Positions 41,201 to 50,457 are shown, counted from the first letter of the stretch. The stretch: DNA of 50,594 bases from SURF-13 sp041695325 (GCA_041695325.1 JBGFRC010000055.1:1-50594), one strand, 5' to 3'. A program made the numbers and translations. The notes: generated by a model not told the origin, from the letters alone.

Positions 41201-41720
41201 GCGCGGCGCCGATGTCATCGTGTGGTGCGTGGCGAGCGGCCCGCCCATCGCGCCTCACCGCCCCCAGGACAGAAGCATGAGCGGGGATTTTATCGAGATC
41301 GTGCAGCGCTACGCGGACGGCGCGCTGGAACCGGCGGGCCGGCTTCCAGCCCTTCCGCTTGCCCAGATAGACCGCATCCTCGCCATCGGCAGTGAACGCC
41401 TGCTGCGCATGGTGCAGGAGGCGCGCACAGGGAAACTGAGCGGCTATTTTCGCAATGACGTGCGCGCCATCGGCTCGGTGGGCAGCCCCATGCAATGCAT
41501 GCTGCAAGGCGTATGCGCGCAATGCCTGCAATGGCAGCGCGACCCCGTGACCGGCCGGCGCACGCGCGCGGTGTTTTCCTGCGCGGGGCAGGATCAGCCA
41601 CTGGAGTGGGTGGACCTGGACAATCTGGACGCGCGCCTGCTGCAAAACCGGGTACAGGAACGCCTGACGGACGCCTGGCTGGATTATCTCTTTACGCGCA
41701 CCGGCATTGTGCGCGTGTGA
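38208..41720 (+). CDS. Giant Fe-S flavoprotein: GltD/NfnB-like half fused to PyrK/NfnA-like half
   Basis: The 1170-residue soluble protein has about 240 N-terminal residues that I do not recognise. A GltD-type 4Fe-4S domain follows (CIYC at about 247, GCPLEE at about 284, CNDCMKAC at about 325). Next come an FAD site (GMGPAG, about 391-396) and an NAD(P) site (VVVGGGLTAID, about 556). From about residue 860 a ferredoxin-reductase/PyrK-like module follows (PGQFFRM), with a nucleotide-binding VAGGRRGAAVMMML and a C-terminal four-cysteine 2Fe-2S motif C-x5-C-x2-C-x18-C (1097-1125). This is the cofactor layout of the two Nfn transhydrogenase subunits in one chain. The electron donor and acceptor are unknown. 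It starts 28 bp after malQ. Confidence 0.85.
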   Translation: MSLTHHTAIHFGIPRFSFADLFSVAGLRRLDETYLARLRERHPALYDGLLAYRADAKQLTALQTSALLLDCAPVLEALIAELFSIQTELAQSTAHTLSHAVVAAFKKEFVLKLAKRRLHQPIVPETFAEMDNWLNQSLAAAQINDSDRERAVALLGKQLLDGNDAEAIEKLTRWCVLALTDDQGKAAVRGWVSFKLPQPLDYAHLVSTQSNARGLHAAPEQLRRRDGFKLTDPRLSARAVQDQVHYCIYCHAHDGDFCSKGFPEKKAEPERGLRVNPLGVTLTGCPLEEKISEMHSLKRDGRTIAALAMAMADNPMLPATGHRICNDCMKACIYQKQDPVDIPQIETRCLTDVLDLPWGVEIYDLLTRWNPLRARQYLLKPYNGSKVLIAGMGPAGFTLAHHLTLEGCAVVGIDGLKIEPLADELIAAPVRDYHALQEALDNRVMAGFGGVAEYGITVRWDKNFLKLIYLSLLRRPLFQVFGGVRLGGTVTLDDAWRLGFDHVSIATGAGLPKVVPMENSLARGMRQANDFLMALQLTGAAKAASLTNLQVRLPAVVVGGGLTAIDTATEVQAYYITQVEKILARYETLARAFGEARVRGQLDEESLGILEEFLEHGRAVRAERRRAAAAGETPDFLPLLRNWGGVTVVYRQTLNQSPAYLRNHEEIIKALEEGVFYREALEPVRAELDRYGHVEKLICRRRVKDAAGTWTSTEEYAALPARAIFAAAGATPNTTYEREWPGTFAMQGDNFLPHTASPNGLHPIKDYDHCKQPEFGPFTSYQDDGHRVSFIGDTHPVFHGSVVKAIASAMRTYPHIMRQLAPCAQGDDDEYRQFRARMNDLLQARILRLRRHSPSVVEIEVRAPLAARNQRPGQFFRMQNFERLSPVVEGSRLQTEALALTGVRNEQDPERVSLMVLEVGASSRLAATLRAGDPIVLMGPTGKATEIPRNETILVAGGRRGAAVMMMLGLALRAAGNRVLYFAGFRSADELYMRERLERGADVIVWCVASGPPIAPHRPQDRSMSGDFIEIVQRYADGALEPAGRLPALPLAQIDRILAIGSERLLRMVQEARTGKLSGYFRNDVRAIGSVGSPMQCMLQGVCAQCLQWQRDPVTGRRTRAVFSCAGQDQPLEWVDLDNLDARLLQNRVQERLTDAWLDYLFTRTGIVRV

Positions 41721-41798
41721 GATACTAAGACCCTATAGCCAAATTTCCAAATTTAGTCCCATCCACCTCTCAGGGGGAGGGTCAGGGAGAGGGTAAGA

Positions 41799-42596
41799 AT
41801 GGACACGCTGCTTTACTTAAAAGCCCTGCTGCTCGGCGTCATCGAGGGGCTGACCGAGTTTCTTCCCATCTCCAGCACCGGGCATTTGATCATCGCCGCC
41901 GATTTGCTGGCGTTTAACGGTGAGAGCGCCAAGACCTTTAACATCGTGATCCAGCTCGGCGCGATACTCGCCGTGTGCTGGCACTACCGCGCAAAGCTCC
42001 TGGCGCTTGCGCGCACCCTGCCCGGCGAGCCCGCCTCGCAACGCTTCGTGCTCAATCTGTTGATCGCCTTTATTCCCGCCGCGCTGCTGGGCGTGGCGTT
42101 GCACCGGTTCATCAAAGAACATCTGTTCCATCCTTTTAACGTGGCCATCGCGCTGGTGCTGGGCGGACTGGTGATTTTATGGATAGAGCGGCGCTACCGC
42201 ACGCCGCGCCTGGAAAGCGTGGAACAGATGCGCTGGGACGACGCCTTGAAGATAGGCCTGTGCCAGGCGGTATCCTTGTTTCCAGGCGTCTCACGCGCCG
42301 GGGCCACCATCATGGGCGGCATGTTTTTCGGCCTGTCGCGCCGCGCCGCCACCGAGTTTTCCTTCTTCCTCGCCATCCCCACCATGTTCGCGGCGACGCT
42401 GTATGATCTGTACAAAAGCTGGAGTGCGCTGCATATCCAGGACCTATGGCTCATCACCGTGGGATTTATCGCGGCCTTCTTGAGCGCGTTGCTCGCGGTA
42501 AAGGCGTTGCTCGCCTTCATCTCCAGCCACAGCTTCAGGGCGTTTGCCTATTACCGGATTATATTCGGCACGCTGGTTTTTATTTACTTCTGGTAG
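41799..42596 (+). CDS. uppP: Undecaprenyl-diphosphatase
   Basis: UppP (BacA) dephosphorylates undecaprenyl diphosphate to recycle the lipid carrier for cell wall synthesis and gives bacitracin tolerance. The 265-residue membrane protein has the two active-site regions GVIEGLTEFLPISSTGHLII and LFPGVSRAGATIMGGMFFGL, and about eight hydrophobic helices. The 3' end overlaps the convergent lolA gene by 17 bp, leaving no room for a terminator between them. The 78-bp upstream spacer has a G-rich stretch (CAGGGGGAGGGTCAGGGAGA). Confidence 0.95.
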   Translation: MDTLLYLKALLLGVIEGLTEFLPISSTGHLIIAADLLAFNGESAKTFNIVIQLGAILAVCWHYRAKLLALARTLPGEPASQRFVLNLLIAFIPAALLGVALHRFIKEHLFHPFNVAIALVLGGLVILWIERRYRTPRLESVEQMRWDDALKIGLCQAVSLFPGVSRAGATIMGGMFFGLSRRAATEFSFFLAIPTMFAATLYDLYKSWSALHIQDLWLITVGFIAAFLSALLAVKALLAFISSHSFRAFAYYRIIFGTLVFIYFW

Positions 42597-43248
42597 CGCC
42601 AGTCTCGCCTATCACGTCCACCCCCGGCGGCGGGGTAAAGGTAAACAGCGCGGGGTCCACGCGCGTTTCGCGGCGCACATTGGAAAATTTAATAAGCGTC
42701 GTCTGTCCGAAATTGTCGGTCAGCTCCATGGCGCGCAATTCCTTTTCATCAAAGCCGAGCCAGAGGCGGGTGAAGCCGGCGTCTTCCGCCTTGGGCGTCA
42801 AACCCACCCACTCCAGTCCCTGCCACTCCTCCCCGCCGCGCACGCCCAGCTCGGTGATGACGAAGCTTTCCTGCAACGGGCGCTCGCCGCTCAACAGCAC
42901 GGCGGGCGTCGCGCCCAGAGTGGCGTCCATGGCGCGCACCGTGACCTGCTCCAGATCAGCGTCATAGAGCCAGAATCTTTTTCCGTCCGCGATGATGAGC
43001 TGACGGTGCGGCGTTGCGTAATCCCAGCGGAATTTTCCCGGACGCTGCAGAATCAGCGTACCGTGCATCTGCTTCAGTTCGCGGTTTTTTTCATCCATCA
43101 GGGTTTGCTCAAAATCGGCCAGCACCGCATCACGGTTTTTGAAAAAACCGTCCAGCCGCTCCAGCCCCTTGCCCGCGTGCGCCGCCAGGGGAGACGCCAG
43201 CGCCGCTGCAACCAGCGCGGCCTGCGCTAATCTCATCAGGCGCCTCAT
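42580..43248 (-). CDS. lolA: Outer-membrane lipoprotein carrier LolA
   Basis: LolA shuttles lipoproteins across the periplasm from LolCDE to LolB. The 222-residue precursor has a signal peptide (MRRLMRLAQAALVAAALASP, cleavage near residue 25 after AHA). The mature part contains RPGKFRWDYATPHRQLIIAD and KRFWLYDADLEQVTV, the usual core of the open beta-barrel fold. The start overlaps the ftsK stop (ATGA), the conserved ftsK-lolA arrangement. It overlaps uppP at the other end. Confidence 0.95.
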   Translation of the reverse strand: MRRLMRLAQAALVAAALASPLAAHAGKGLERLDGFFKNRDAVLADFEQTLMDEKNRELKQMHGTLILQRPGKFRWDYATPHRQLIIADGKRFWLYDADLEQVTVRAMDATLGATPAVLLSGERPLQESFVITELGVRGGEEWQGLEWVGLTPKAEDAGFTRLWLGFDEKELRAMELTDNFGQTTLIKFSNVRRETRVDPALFTFTPPPGVDVIGETGATRSK

Positions 43249-45524
43249 CTATCCTGATGGGGAGGCGCCAGCACCTCGCGCATGCCGTTCGACTGCAACG
43301 GCCCCACCACGCCCGCGCGCTCCATCTCCTCGATCATGCGCGCGGCGCGGTTATAGCCGACCTTCAGGCGCCGCTGGATGCCGGACACCGAGGCGCGGCG
43401 CGTTTCCAGCACGATTTGCACCGCCTGGTCATAGAGCGGGTCGCTCTCACCCTCGGCGAGTGACGCGTCGCCGTTGATGCCCATTTGTTCCTCACCGGCA
43501 TCGCGCAGCACCTCGTCCAGATAACTTGGTGCGCCGCCGCGCCTCAGGTGCGCCACCACCTGATGCACCTCCTGATCCGCGACAAAGGCGCCGTGTACGC
43601 GCAACGGCGCACCGCCGCCGGGTGCGAGATACAGCATGTCGCCGTGTCCCAGCAACTGTTCCGCCCCCATTTGATCCAGGATGGTGCGCGAATCCACGCG
43701 CGAGGAGACCTGAAACGCGATGCGCGCCGGGATATTGGCCTTGATCAGGCCGGTGATCACGTCCACCGACGGGCGTTGCGTGGCGAGGATCATGTGGATG
43801 CCGGAGGCGCGCGCCTTTTGCGCCAGGCGCGTAATCAAACCCTCCACCTTTTTCCCCACCACCATCATCATGTCGGCCAGCTCATCCACAATCACCACGA
43901 TGAGAGGCAACGGCTGCAACAGCGGCGGCGTCACGCCCTCCTGAACCGGTTGTAGCGGATCAGTGAGCGGCTGTTTGGCCTGTTCCGCCTCCCTGATCTT
44001 GCGGTTGAGGCCGGCGATGTTGCGCACGCCGAGCGCCGCCATCAACCTGTAGCGCCGCTCCATCTCCGCCACGCACCAGCGCAGCGCGTTGGCCGCCTCG
44101 CGCACGTCGGTCACCACCGGCGCCAGCAGGTGCGGAATACCTTGGTATACCGACAGCTCCAGCATCTTGGGGTCTATCATGATAAGCCGCACGTCGCGCG
44201 CGGTGGCGTTGAACAAGATGCTGAGCAGCATGGCGTTGAGCGCCACCGACTTGCCGGAGCCGGTGGTGCCCGCCACCAGCAGATGCGGCATCTTGGCGAG
44301 ATCCACCACCACCGGGTGGCCGCCGATACCCTTGCCGAGCGCGAGCGCGAGGGGCGAGCCCGCCTCCTCATACTCCCTGGATTGCAGCGTTTCACTCAGG
44401 CGCACGACGGAGCGCTGTTCGTTGGGAATTTCCAGGCCGATGACGGACTTGCCCGGTATCACGTCCACCACGCGCACGCTCATCACCGACAGGCTGCGCG
44501 CCAGATCCTTGGCCAGGCTGCTGATCTGACTTACCTTGACGCCAGCGGCGGGCTGCAGTTCAAAGCTGGTAATCACCGGGCCGGGGTGCACCGCCACCAC
44601 CTGCGCCTCCACGCCGAAATCGGCCAGCTTCATCTCTACCTGGCGCGACATCGCCTTGAGCGCCTCCTCCGTCATTACGTAGTGCTGCGGCTCGGCTGCG
44701 TCCAGTAGCGACAAAGGCGGCAGCGCGCTTTCCGCCGGCTGCTCAAACAGCGGCACCTGGCGCTCTTGCTCCACGCGCACGCCGGCTTCCACCGGCTTGA
44801 TCACCGGCTCGATGCGCGGCGGGGCGCGGCGCGCGGCCTTTTGTTTCTCGGCCTTCGCCGCCACCTCGCGCTCCAGACGCAGGCGCCGGCCCAGCATATA
44901 ATCATAAAAACCGAATGAGCGCACCGCGCGCATGCCCCACTCCACGCACATCCGGCCCAGGTTATCCATCACCCAGAACCAGGACAGCCGCGTCAGCAGC
45001 GTGACGCCGATGAGAAACGCCGCCAGCAAAAGCACCGTGGCGCCCAGAAAGCTGAACGTGCGCACCAGCCCGGCGGCGACGCTCTCGCCCAGTATGCCGC
45101 CTACGCCTTGCGGCAAGGGCGTGGCCGGGTCGGCGAAATGCATCGCCGCCAGCGCCGCGCCGCTCGACAACGCCAGCACAAAGCCGCCCACGCGCAGGCC
45201 AACGTGGCGCTGCTCAGCGGTGTATTCGCGGAACACCCACCATCCGGCGCAGGCGATAAGCACCGGGAACAGATAGGCGAGATACCCGAACAGGTAAAAG
45301 AAAATGTCGGCCAGCCACGCTCCCGCCACGCCGCCCTGATTCGCCACGCCCGCCCTCACGCCGCTGTGCGACCAGGCCGGATCCGCCGCGTCGAAGGTCA
45401 TCAATGACCAGAGAAAATAGAGCGCCAGCGCCCCGCACGCCAGCGCCGCAATCTCACGCAGCACGCGCCCGGTGCGGCCGATGAGCGCCGTGGACCGGGT
45501 TTTTTTACGGGTGGCCTGAGACAT
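43245..45524 (-). CDS. ftsK: DNA translocase FtsK
   Basis: FtsK anchors at the septum and pumps chromosome ends apart, activating XerCD at dif. The 759-residue protein has four membrane helices at the N-terminus (LACGALALYFLWSLMTFD onward), a short linker, the motor with Walker A LLVAGTTGSGKSVALN (about residue 415-430) and LIVVIVDELADMMMV. The C-terminal gamma domain has RASVSGIQRRLKVGYNRAAR, which reads KOPS sequences. The linker is much shorter than in E. coli, giving a compact SpoIIIE-like size. Confidence 0.96.
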   Translation of the reverse strand: MSQATRKKTRSTALIGRTGRVLREIAALACGALALYFLWSLMTFDAADPAWSHSGVRAGVANQGGVAGAWLADIFFYLFGYLAYLFPVLIACAGWWVFREYTAEQRHVGLRVGGFVLALSSGAALAAMHFADPATPLPQGVGGILGESVAAGLVRTFSFLGATVLLLAAFLIGVTLLTRLSWFWVMDNLGRMCVEWGMRAVRSFGFYDYMLGRRLRLEREVAAKAEKQKAARRAPPRIEPVIKPVEAGVRVEQERQVPLFEQPAESALPPLSLLDAAEPQHYVMTEEALKAMSRQVEMKLADFGVEAQVVAVHPGPVITSFELQPAAGVKVSQISSLAKDLARSLSVMSVRVVDVIPGKSVIGLEIPNEQRSVVRLSETLQSREYEEAGSPLALALGKGIGGHPVVVDLAKMPHLLVAGTTGSGKSVALNAMLLSILFNATARDVRLIMIDPKMLELSVYQGIPHLLAPVVTDVREAANALRWCVAEMERRYRLMAALGVRNIAGLNRKIREAEQAKQPLTDPLQPVQEGVTPPLLQPLPLIVVIVDELADMMMVVGKKVEGLITRLAQKARASGIHMILATQRPSVDVITGLIKANIPARIAFQVSSRVDSRTILDQMGAEQLLGHGDMLYLAPGGGAPLRVHGAFVADQEVHQVVAHLRRGGAPSYLDEVLRDAGEEQMGINGDASLAEGESDPLYDQAVQIVLETRRASVSGIQRRLKVGYNRAARMIEEMERAGVVGPLQSNGMREVLAPPHQDR

Positions 45525-45558
45525 CTACCACGAAGGACGAGAACCCCGTCCGGAAAAT

Positions 45559-46017
45559 CTAAAACGGAATATCATCATCAAGCGCCGCCTCTTGCCCGGC
45601 CTCCTGCTTGGCCGCAGGCGCGGGCGCGGCCTTCTCGCGCGCCGGGCCCTTTCCCATGCTCGCCTCGCCGCCGCCCGCGCGGCTGCCCAGCATCTGCATT
45701 TCGTTGGCGATGATTTCAGTGGTGTAGCGATCCTTGCCGGTTTCCTTGTCCTGCCACTTGCGCGTGCGCAGGCTGCCTTCCACGTACACCTGCGACCCCT
45801 TCTTCAGGTATTCGCCCACGATCTCGGCCAGGCGGTTGTAAAACACCACGTTGTGCCACTCGGTGCGCTCCTGCTGCTCGCCGGTCTGCTTGTCCTTCCA
45901 TGATTCGCTGGTGGCGATGGTCACGTTGGCCACCGCGCTGCCGCTCGGCATGTAGCGCACTTCCGGGTCTCTGCCGAGATTGCCGATCAATATTACTTTA
46001 TTCACGCCTCTTGCCAT
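45559..46017 (-). CDS. ssb: Single-stranded DNA-binding protein
   Basis: SSB coats single-stranded DNA in replication, recombination and repair. The 152-residue protein has the OB fold (GVNKVILIGNLGRDPEVRYM, TEWHNVVFYNRLAEIVGEYL) and a short Ala/Pro-rich linker. It ends in the acidic tip DDDIPF, which docks partner proteins. The ribosome binding site is AGGAG. It lies 23 bp after yajR, with uvrA beyond, a rearranged version of the ssb-uvrA neighbourhood. Confidence 0.97.
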   Translation of the reverse strand: MARGVNKVILIGNLGRDPEVRYMPSGSAVANVTIATSESWKDKQTGEQQERTEWHNVVFYNRLAEIVGEYLKKGSQVYVEGSLRTRKWQDKETGKDRYTTEIIANEMQMLGSRAGGGEASMGKGPAREKAAPAPAAKQEAGQEAALDDDIPF

Positions 46018-46040
46018 GTTCCCTCTCCTGTATAAAAACC

Positions 46041-47402
46041 CTATGCCCTGGATACCGCGAATTCCATCAATACGCTGTCGTTGAGCACCTGCGTATCCAC
46101 CTTAAGATAAGCCATCCCTTCTTCCGCCACCACCACCGCCTCGGCCACGCCCGGCACCGCGCGCAGGCGCGCCGCCAGCCTCTGCGCCTCGCTGGGGCTC
46201 AGTGAGCCCACCCGGAGCTGGCGATTTTTCAAATAGGCGGGCGCGGGCACGCCGAGCATGAACGACAGCCACACTGCCGCCAGCAGCGCGCAAAACACAA
46301 ATACGGCGGACAGGCCGTAACCGCCGTAGATATAGCCGCCCGCCGTTCCGCCCAGGAATGCGCCGATGAATTGCGCGGTGGAAAACGCCCCCATCGCGGC
46401 GCCGCGATTCGCCGCCGGGGCGATTTTTGAGATCCAGGAAGGCAGCATCGCTTCCAGCACGTTAAAGGCGGTGAACAATATAAACAGCAACAGGCCGATC
46501 GAGAGCGCGCTTCCATGGAAAAGTCCCAGCCCGCCCTCCGCCACGACCAGCAGCGCGATCGCCGTCAGCAGCGCTTCTTTCATGCGGCGCTTTTTTTCCG
46601 CCGTCAGCACGAACGGCACCATGACGGCCATGGCCAGCAGCATGACGGGGAGATAGACGTACCAGTGACGCTCAGGCGTCAGCCCGGCGACGTCATGCAG
46701 CGCAAACGGCAGCGCCACAAAGCTCGCGGTCAGCAACATGTGCAGTATCAGCACGCCGCCGTTCAAGCGCAGCAAGGCGGGATGAGCCAGCACATCCTTG
46801 AGTTGTCCCGGCGCGGCCTCGGTCTCCCTGTGAAAGCGGCTCTGCACCGGCTGCGGCACACCCAGCATGAGCAAGGCGATGCCGCAGAGCGCCAGCAATG
46901 CGGTGAGCCAGAATATGCCCGGTACGCCGATCCAGTTATCGAGCACCGGGCCCATGCCCACGGCGAAGGCGAAGGACAATCCTATGGTGGTGCCGATCAT
47001 CGCCATCGCCTTGGTGCGCTGCTCGTCACGCGTGAGATCAGCGGCCAGCGCCATCACCGCCGCGGCGATCGCGCCGCCGCCCTGCAGCGCACGCCCGATG
47101 ATCACCCCCGTGATGGAATCGGACAGCGCCGCCACCACGCTGCCCAGGGCGAAAATCAAGAGGCCGGCGATAATCACCGGCTTGCGACCGAGGCGATCTG
47201 AGAGCATGCCGAAGGGAATTTGCAGCAGCGCCTGGGTCAGGCCGTAGACGCCTATCGCCAACCCGATCAGAACGGGTGTTGCGCCCGCGAGATGCTCGCG
47301 CGCATACAGCGCGAACACCGGCAAAATGAGGAACAGCCCCAGCATGCGCAGGGCGTAAATCCCGGCCAGTGACGCGGTGGCGCGCCGCTCGGCCCGGGTC
47401 AT
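46041..47402 (-). CDS. yajR: MFS transporter of the YajR type with C-terminal ferredoxin-like domain
   Basis: A 453-residue inner-membrane transporter with twelve hydrophobic helices. The MFS motif A region is FGMLSDRLGRKPVII after helix 2. The last ~60 residues (LSPSEAQRLAARLRAVPGVA, then VVVAEEGMAYLKVDTQVL) are soluble and match the HMA-like YAM domain of E. coli YajR, as does the total length. The substrate is not known for the family. ATG at 47402 with AAGG upstream is chosen; the longer frame to 47969 runs into uvrA DNA. Confidence 0.88.
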   Translation of the reverse strand: MTRAERRATASLAGIYALRMLGLFLILPVFALYAREHLAGATPVLIGLAIGVYGLTQALLQIPFGMLSDRLGRKPVIIAGLLIFALGSVVAALSDSITGVIIGRALQGGGAIAAAVMALAADLTRDEQRTKAMAMIGTTIGLSFAFAVGMGPVLDNWIGVPGIFWLTALLALCGIALLMLGVPQPVQSRFHRETEAAPGQLKDVLAHPALLRLNGGVLILHMLLTASFVALPFALHDVAGLTPERHWYVYLPVMLLAMAVMVPFVLTAEKKRRMKEALLTAIALLVVAEGGLGLFHGSALSIGLLLFILFTAFNVLEAMLPSWISKIAPAANRGAAMGAFSTAQFIGAFLGGTAGGYIYGGYGLSAVFVFCALLAAVWLSFMLGVPAPAYLKNRQLRVGSLSPSEAQRLAARLRAVPGVAEAVVVAEEGMAYLKVDTQVLNDSVLMEFAVSRA

Positions 47403-47483
47403 GCCGCTACCCTTGATGTCCACTTTCCCAACGCCCTCTTTACACCGTATATTAGCAGATTTGGCCTCCAGCCGGAACGTGAC

Positions 47484-50348
47484 ATGGACCAGATCAGGAT
47501 ACGCGGCGCGCGCACTCACAACCTGCAAAACATTGACCTTGACCTGCCGCGCGACAAGTTGATCGTCATCACCGGCCTGTCCGGCTCCGGCAAGTCCTCG
47601 CTCGCCTTCGACACCATCTACGCCGAAGGCCAGCGCCGCTACGTGGAGTCGCTGTCCAGCTACGCGCGCCAATTCCTGTCCATGATGGAAAAACCGGACG
47701 TGGATCACATCGAGGGCCTGTCGCCCGCGATCTCCATCGAGCAGAAATCCACCTCGCACAACCCGCGCTCCACCGTGGGCACGGTCACCGAGATTTACGA
47801 TTACCTGCGCCTGCTGTTCGCGCGCGCCGGCGTGCCACACTGCCCGGAACACGGCACGGCGCTGGACGCGCAAACCGTAGGCCAGATGGCGGATCAGATC
47901 CTCGCGCTGCCCGAAGGCGCCCCGCTCATGCTGCTCGCGCCGGTGATCGAGGGCCGCAAGGGTGAGCATCTCAACGTGCTCGGCGAACTGCGCGGCCAGG
48001 GCTTTTTGCGCGCGCGCATAGACGGCAAGGTGGTGGAATTAAGCGAGGCGCCGGCGTTGGACCTGCGCAAAAAGCACACCATCGAAGCGGTGGTGGACCG
48101 CTTCAAGGTGCGCGCCGATCTGCGCCAGCGCCTGGCCGAGTCACTGGAAACCGCGTTGCGCTTGAGCCAGGGCCTCGCGCGCATCGCCTTTCTGGAGGAT
48201 GAAACCCGTCCCGATCTGGTGTTCTCCGAGAAATTCGCCTGCCCCTTGTGCGGCTACAGCCTGAGCGAGCTCGAACCGCGTTTGTTTTCCTTCAACAACC
48301 CGGCCGGGGCCTGCCCCGCCTGCGACGGCCTGGGGGTCAAACAGTTTTTCGACCCCGCCAAGGTGGTCAGCCACCCGGAGCTCAGCCTCCCGGAAGGCGC
48401 GATACGCGGCTGGGACAAGCGCAACGCCTATTACTATCACATGATTCAGGCGTTGGCCGAACACTGCGGCTTTGATCTCGCCAAACCCTTTGGCAAACTG
48501 CCGAAAAAAATCCAGGACATGATTTTGTACGGCAGCGGCGAAGAGGACATCGCCTTTTACTACTACAACGAGCGCGGCAAACCCGTCAAGCGGCGACATC
48601 CATTTGAAGGCGTCATCCACAACGCCGAGCGGCGCTACCGCGAAACCGAGTCCAACATGGTGCGCGAGGAGCTGGCGAAATACCTGAGTTCCCGCCCCTG
48701 CCCGGAGTGCCACGGCGCGCGCCTCCGGCTTGCCGCGCGCCACGTGTACGTCGCGGACAAAACCCTGCCGCAGATCACCGCCTTGCCGGTGGACCAGGCG
48801 CAGCAATTCTTTTCAACCCTGGCCCTGCCCGGCCGGCGCGGCGAGATCGCCGCCAAGATTCTGAAGGAGGTCAAGGAACGGCTGGGCTTTCTGGTCAACG
48901 TGGGTCTGGATTATCTCACCCTGGAGCGCAGCGCCGACACCCTGTCCGGCGGCGAGGCGCAGCGCATCCGCCTCGCCAGCCAGATCGGCGCGGGCCTGGT
49001 GGGCGTGATGTACATCCTGGACGAACCCTCCATCGGCCTGCACCAGCGCGACAATCAGCGCCTGCTCAACACCCTCACCTACCTGCGCGATCTCGGCAAC
49101 ACCGTGATCGTCGTCGAACACGATGAAGAAGCCATCCGCAGCGCCGATCACGTGGTGGACATCGGCCCCGGCGCGGGCGTGCACGGCGGGCGCGTCGTCG
49201 CCCAAGGCGCGCCGCGGCAGGTGATCGCCCATCCCGAATCGCTCACCGGCCAATATCTCTCCGGGCGCAGAACCATCCCGCTCCCTGCGCAGCGCAGGAG
49301 CCTGGACGAAAAGCGTTGCCTGGTGTTGCGCAGCGCAAGCGGCAACAATCTCAAAAACGTTGACCTCATCCTCCCCGCCGGGCTCATGACCTGCATCACC
49401 GGCGTGTCCGGCTCCGGCAAGTCCACGCTCATCAACGACACGCTTTACCGCCTGATGGCGCGCGAGCTGCACGGCGCCAACGAAGAACCCGCGCCTTACG
49501 CGGAGGCGGCAGGCCTGGAGTTGTTCGACAAGGCCGTCAACATAGACCAGAGCCCCATCGGGCGCACGCCGCGCTCCAACCCCGCCACCTACACCGGCCT
49601 GTTCACGCCGATACGCGAACTGTTCGCCGGCACCCCCGAGGCGCGCTCGCGCGGCTATCAGCCGGGGCGTTTCAGCTTCAACGTCAAGGGCGGGCGCTGC
49701 GAGGCGTGCGCAGGCGACGGCCTGATTAAAGTGGAAATGCACTTTCTACCCGACATTTACGTCACCTGCGACGTATGCAAAGGCAGGCGTTATAACCGGG
49801 AAACGCTGGAAGTGCACTACAAGCACAAAAACATCAACGAAGTGCTGGACATGACGGTGGAGGACGCGCGCGCCTTCTTCGACGCCATACCCGCCATCGC
49901 GCACAAGCTCGAAACCCTGATGCAAGTGGGACTCGGCTACATCAAGCTGGGGCAAAACGCCACCACCCTCTCCGGCGGCGAAGCGCAGCGCGTCAAGCTC
50001 GCGCGCGAACTCTCCCGCCGCGACACCGGCAACACCCTCTACATCCTCGACGAACCCACCACCGGCCTGCACTTCCACGACGTCGCCCAACTGCTGCGCG
50101 TGCTGCACCACCTGCGCGACCAGGGCAACACCGTCGTCGTCATCGAACACAACCTGGACGTCATCAAGACCGCCGACTGGGTCATAGACCTCGGCCCCGA
50201 AGGCGGCGCCAAAGGCGGCCAAATCATCGCCGCCGGCACGCCTGAACACGTCGCCGCCCAATCCCATTCCTACACCGGCCAATATCTGAAACCCGCGTTG
50301 CAACGCCAGGACGCCGTCAAATCGGCAAGCAAACTCGGAATGGGATAA
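47484..50348 (+). CDS. uvrA: Excinuclease ABC subunit A
   Basis: UvrA finds bulky DNA lesions and loads UvrB in nucleotide excision repair. The 954-residue protein has two ABC ATPase halves: Walker A GLSGSGKSSLAFD (about 31-43) with LSGGEAQRIRLASQIGAGL and LDEPSIGL, then GVSGSGKSTLIND with LSGGEAQRVKLARELSRR and LDEPTTGLHF. Zinc modules CPLCGY...CPACDG and CEACAG...CDVCKG are present. The length is normal. It diverges from yajR with about 80 bp between. I saw no convincing LexA box there. A cassette-type repeat begins 140 bp after the stop. Confidence 0.97.
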   Translation: MDQIRIRGARTHNLQNIDLDLPRDKLIVITGLSGSGKSSLAFDTIYAEGQRRYVESLSSYARQFLSMMEKPDVDHIEGLSPAISIEQKSTSHNPRSTVGTVTEIYDYLRLLFARAGVPHCPEHGTALDAQTVGQMADQILALPEGAPLMLLAPVIEGRKGEHLNVLGELRGQGFLRARIDGKVVELSEAPALDLRKKHTIEAVVDRFKVRADLRQRLAESLETALRLSQGLARIAFLEDETRPDLVFSEKFACPLCGYSLSELEPRLFSFNNPAGACPACDGLGVKQFFDPAKVVSHPELSLPEGAIRGWDKRNAYYYHMIQALAEHCGFDLAKPFGKLPKKIQDMILYGSGEEDIAFYYYNERGKPVKRRHPFEGVIHNAERRYRETESNMVREELAKYLSSRPCPECHGARLRLAARHVYVADKTLPQITALPVDQAQQFFSTLALPGRRGEIAAKILKEVKERLGFLVNVGLDYLTLERSADTLSGGEAQRIRLASQIGAGLVGVMYILDEPSIGLHQRDNQRLLNTLTYLRDLGNTVIVVEHDEEAIRSADHVVDIGPGAGVHGGRVVAQGAPRQVIAHPESLTGQYLSGRRTIPLPAQRRSLDEKRCLVLRSASGNNLKNVDLILPAGLMTCITGVSGSGKSTLINDTLYRLMARELHGANEEPAPYAEAAGLELFDKAVNIDQSPIGRTPRSNPATYTGLFTPIRELFAGTPEARSRGYQPGRFSFNVKGGRCEACAGDGLIKVEMHFLPDIYVTCDVCKGRRYNRETLEVHYKHKNINEVLDMTVEDARAFFDAIPAIAHKLETLMQVGLGYIKLGQNATTLSGGEAQRVKLARELSRRDTGNTLYILDEPTTGLHFHDVAQLLRVLHHLRDQGNTVVVIEHNLDVIKTADWVIDLGPEGGAKGGQIIAAGTPEHVAAQSHSYTGQYLKPALQRQDAVKSASKLGMG

Positions 50349-50457
50349 CCCTGCCCATGCGTTGCCCCACGAGAATAAATTTCAGAACATGGCGAACGCA
50401 TCTTGCCAATTCATTGATTTGCATAAATAAAATGAACCGGCTTGAATAATGACGTAA

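Noticed and set aside
47403..47483. LexA/SOS box upstream of uvrA
   Set aside because: CCGTATATTAGCAG looks suggestive, but the CTG-N10-CAG spacing is not met.
47403..47969. Long N-terminal extension of the yajR frame
   Set aside because: It reads antisense to the 5' end of uvrA. MFS homology and a ribosome binding site begin at 47402.
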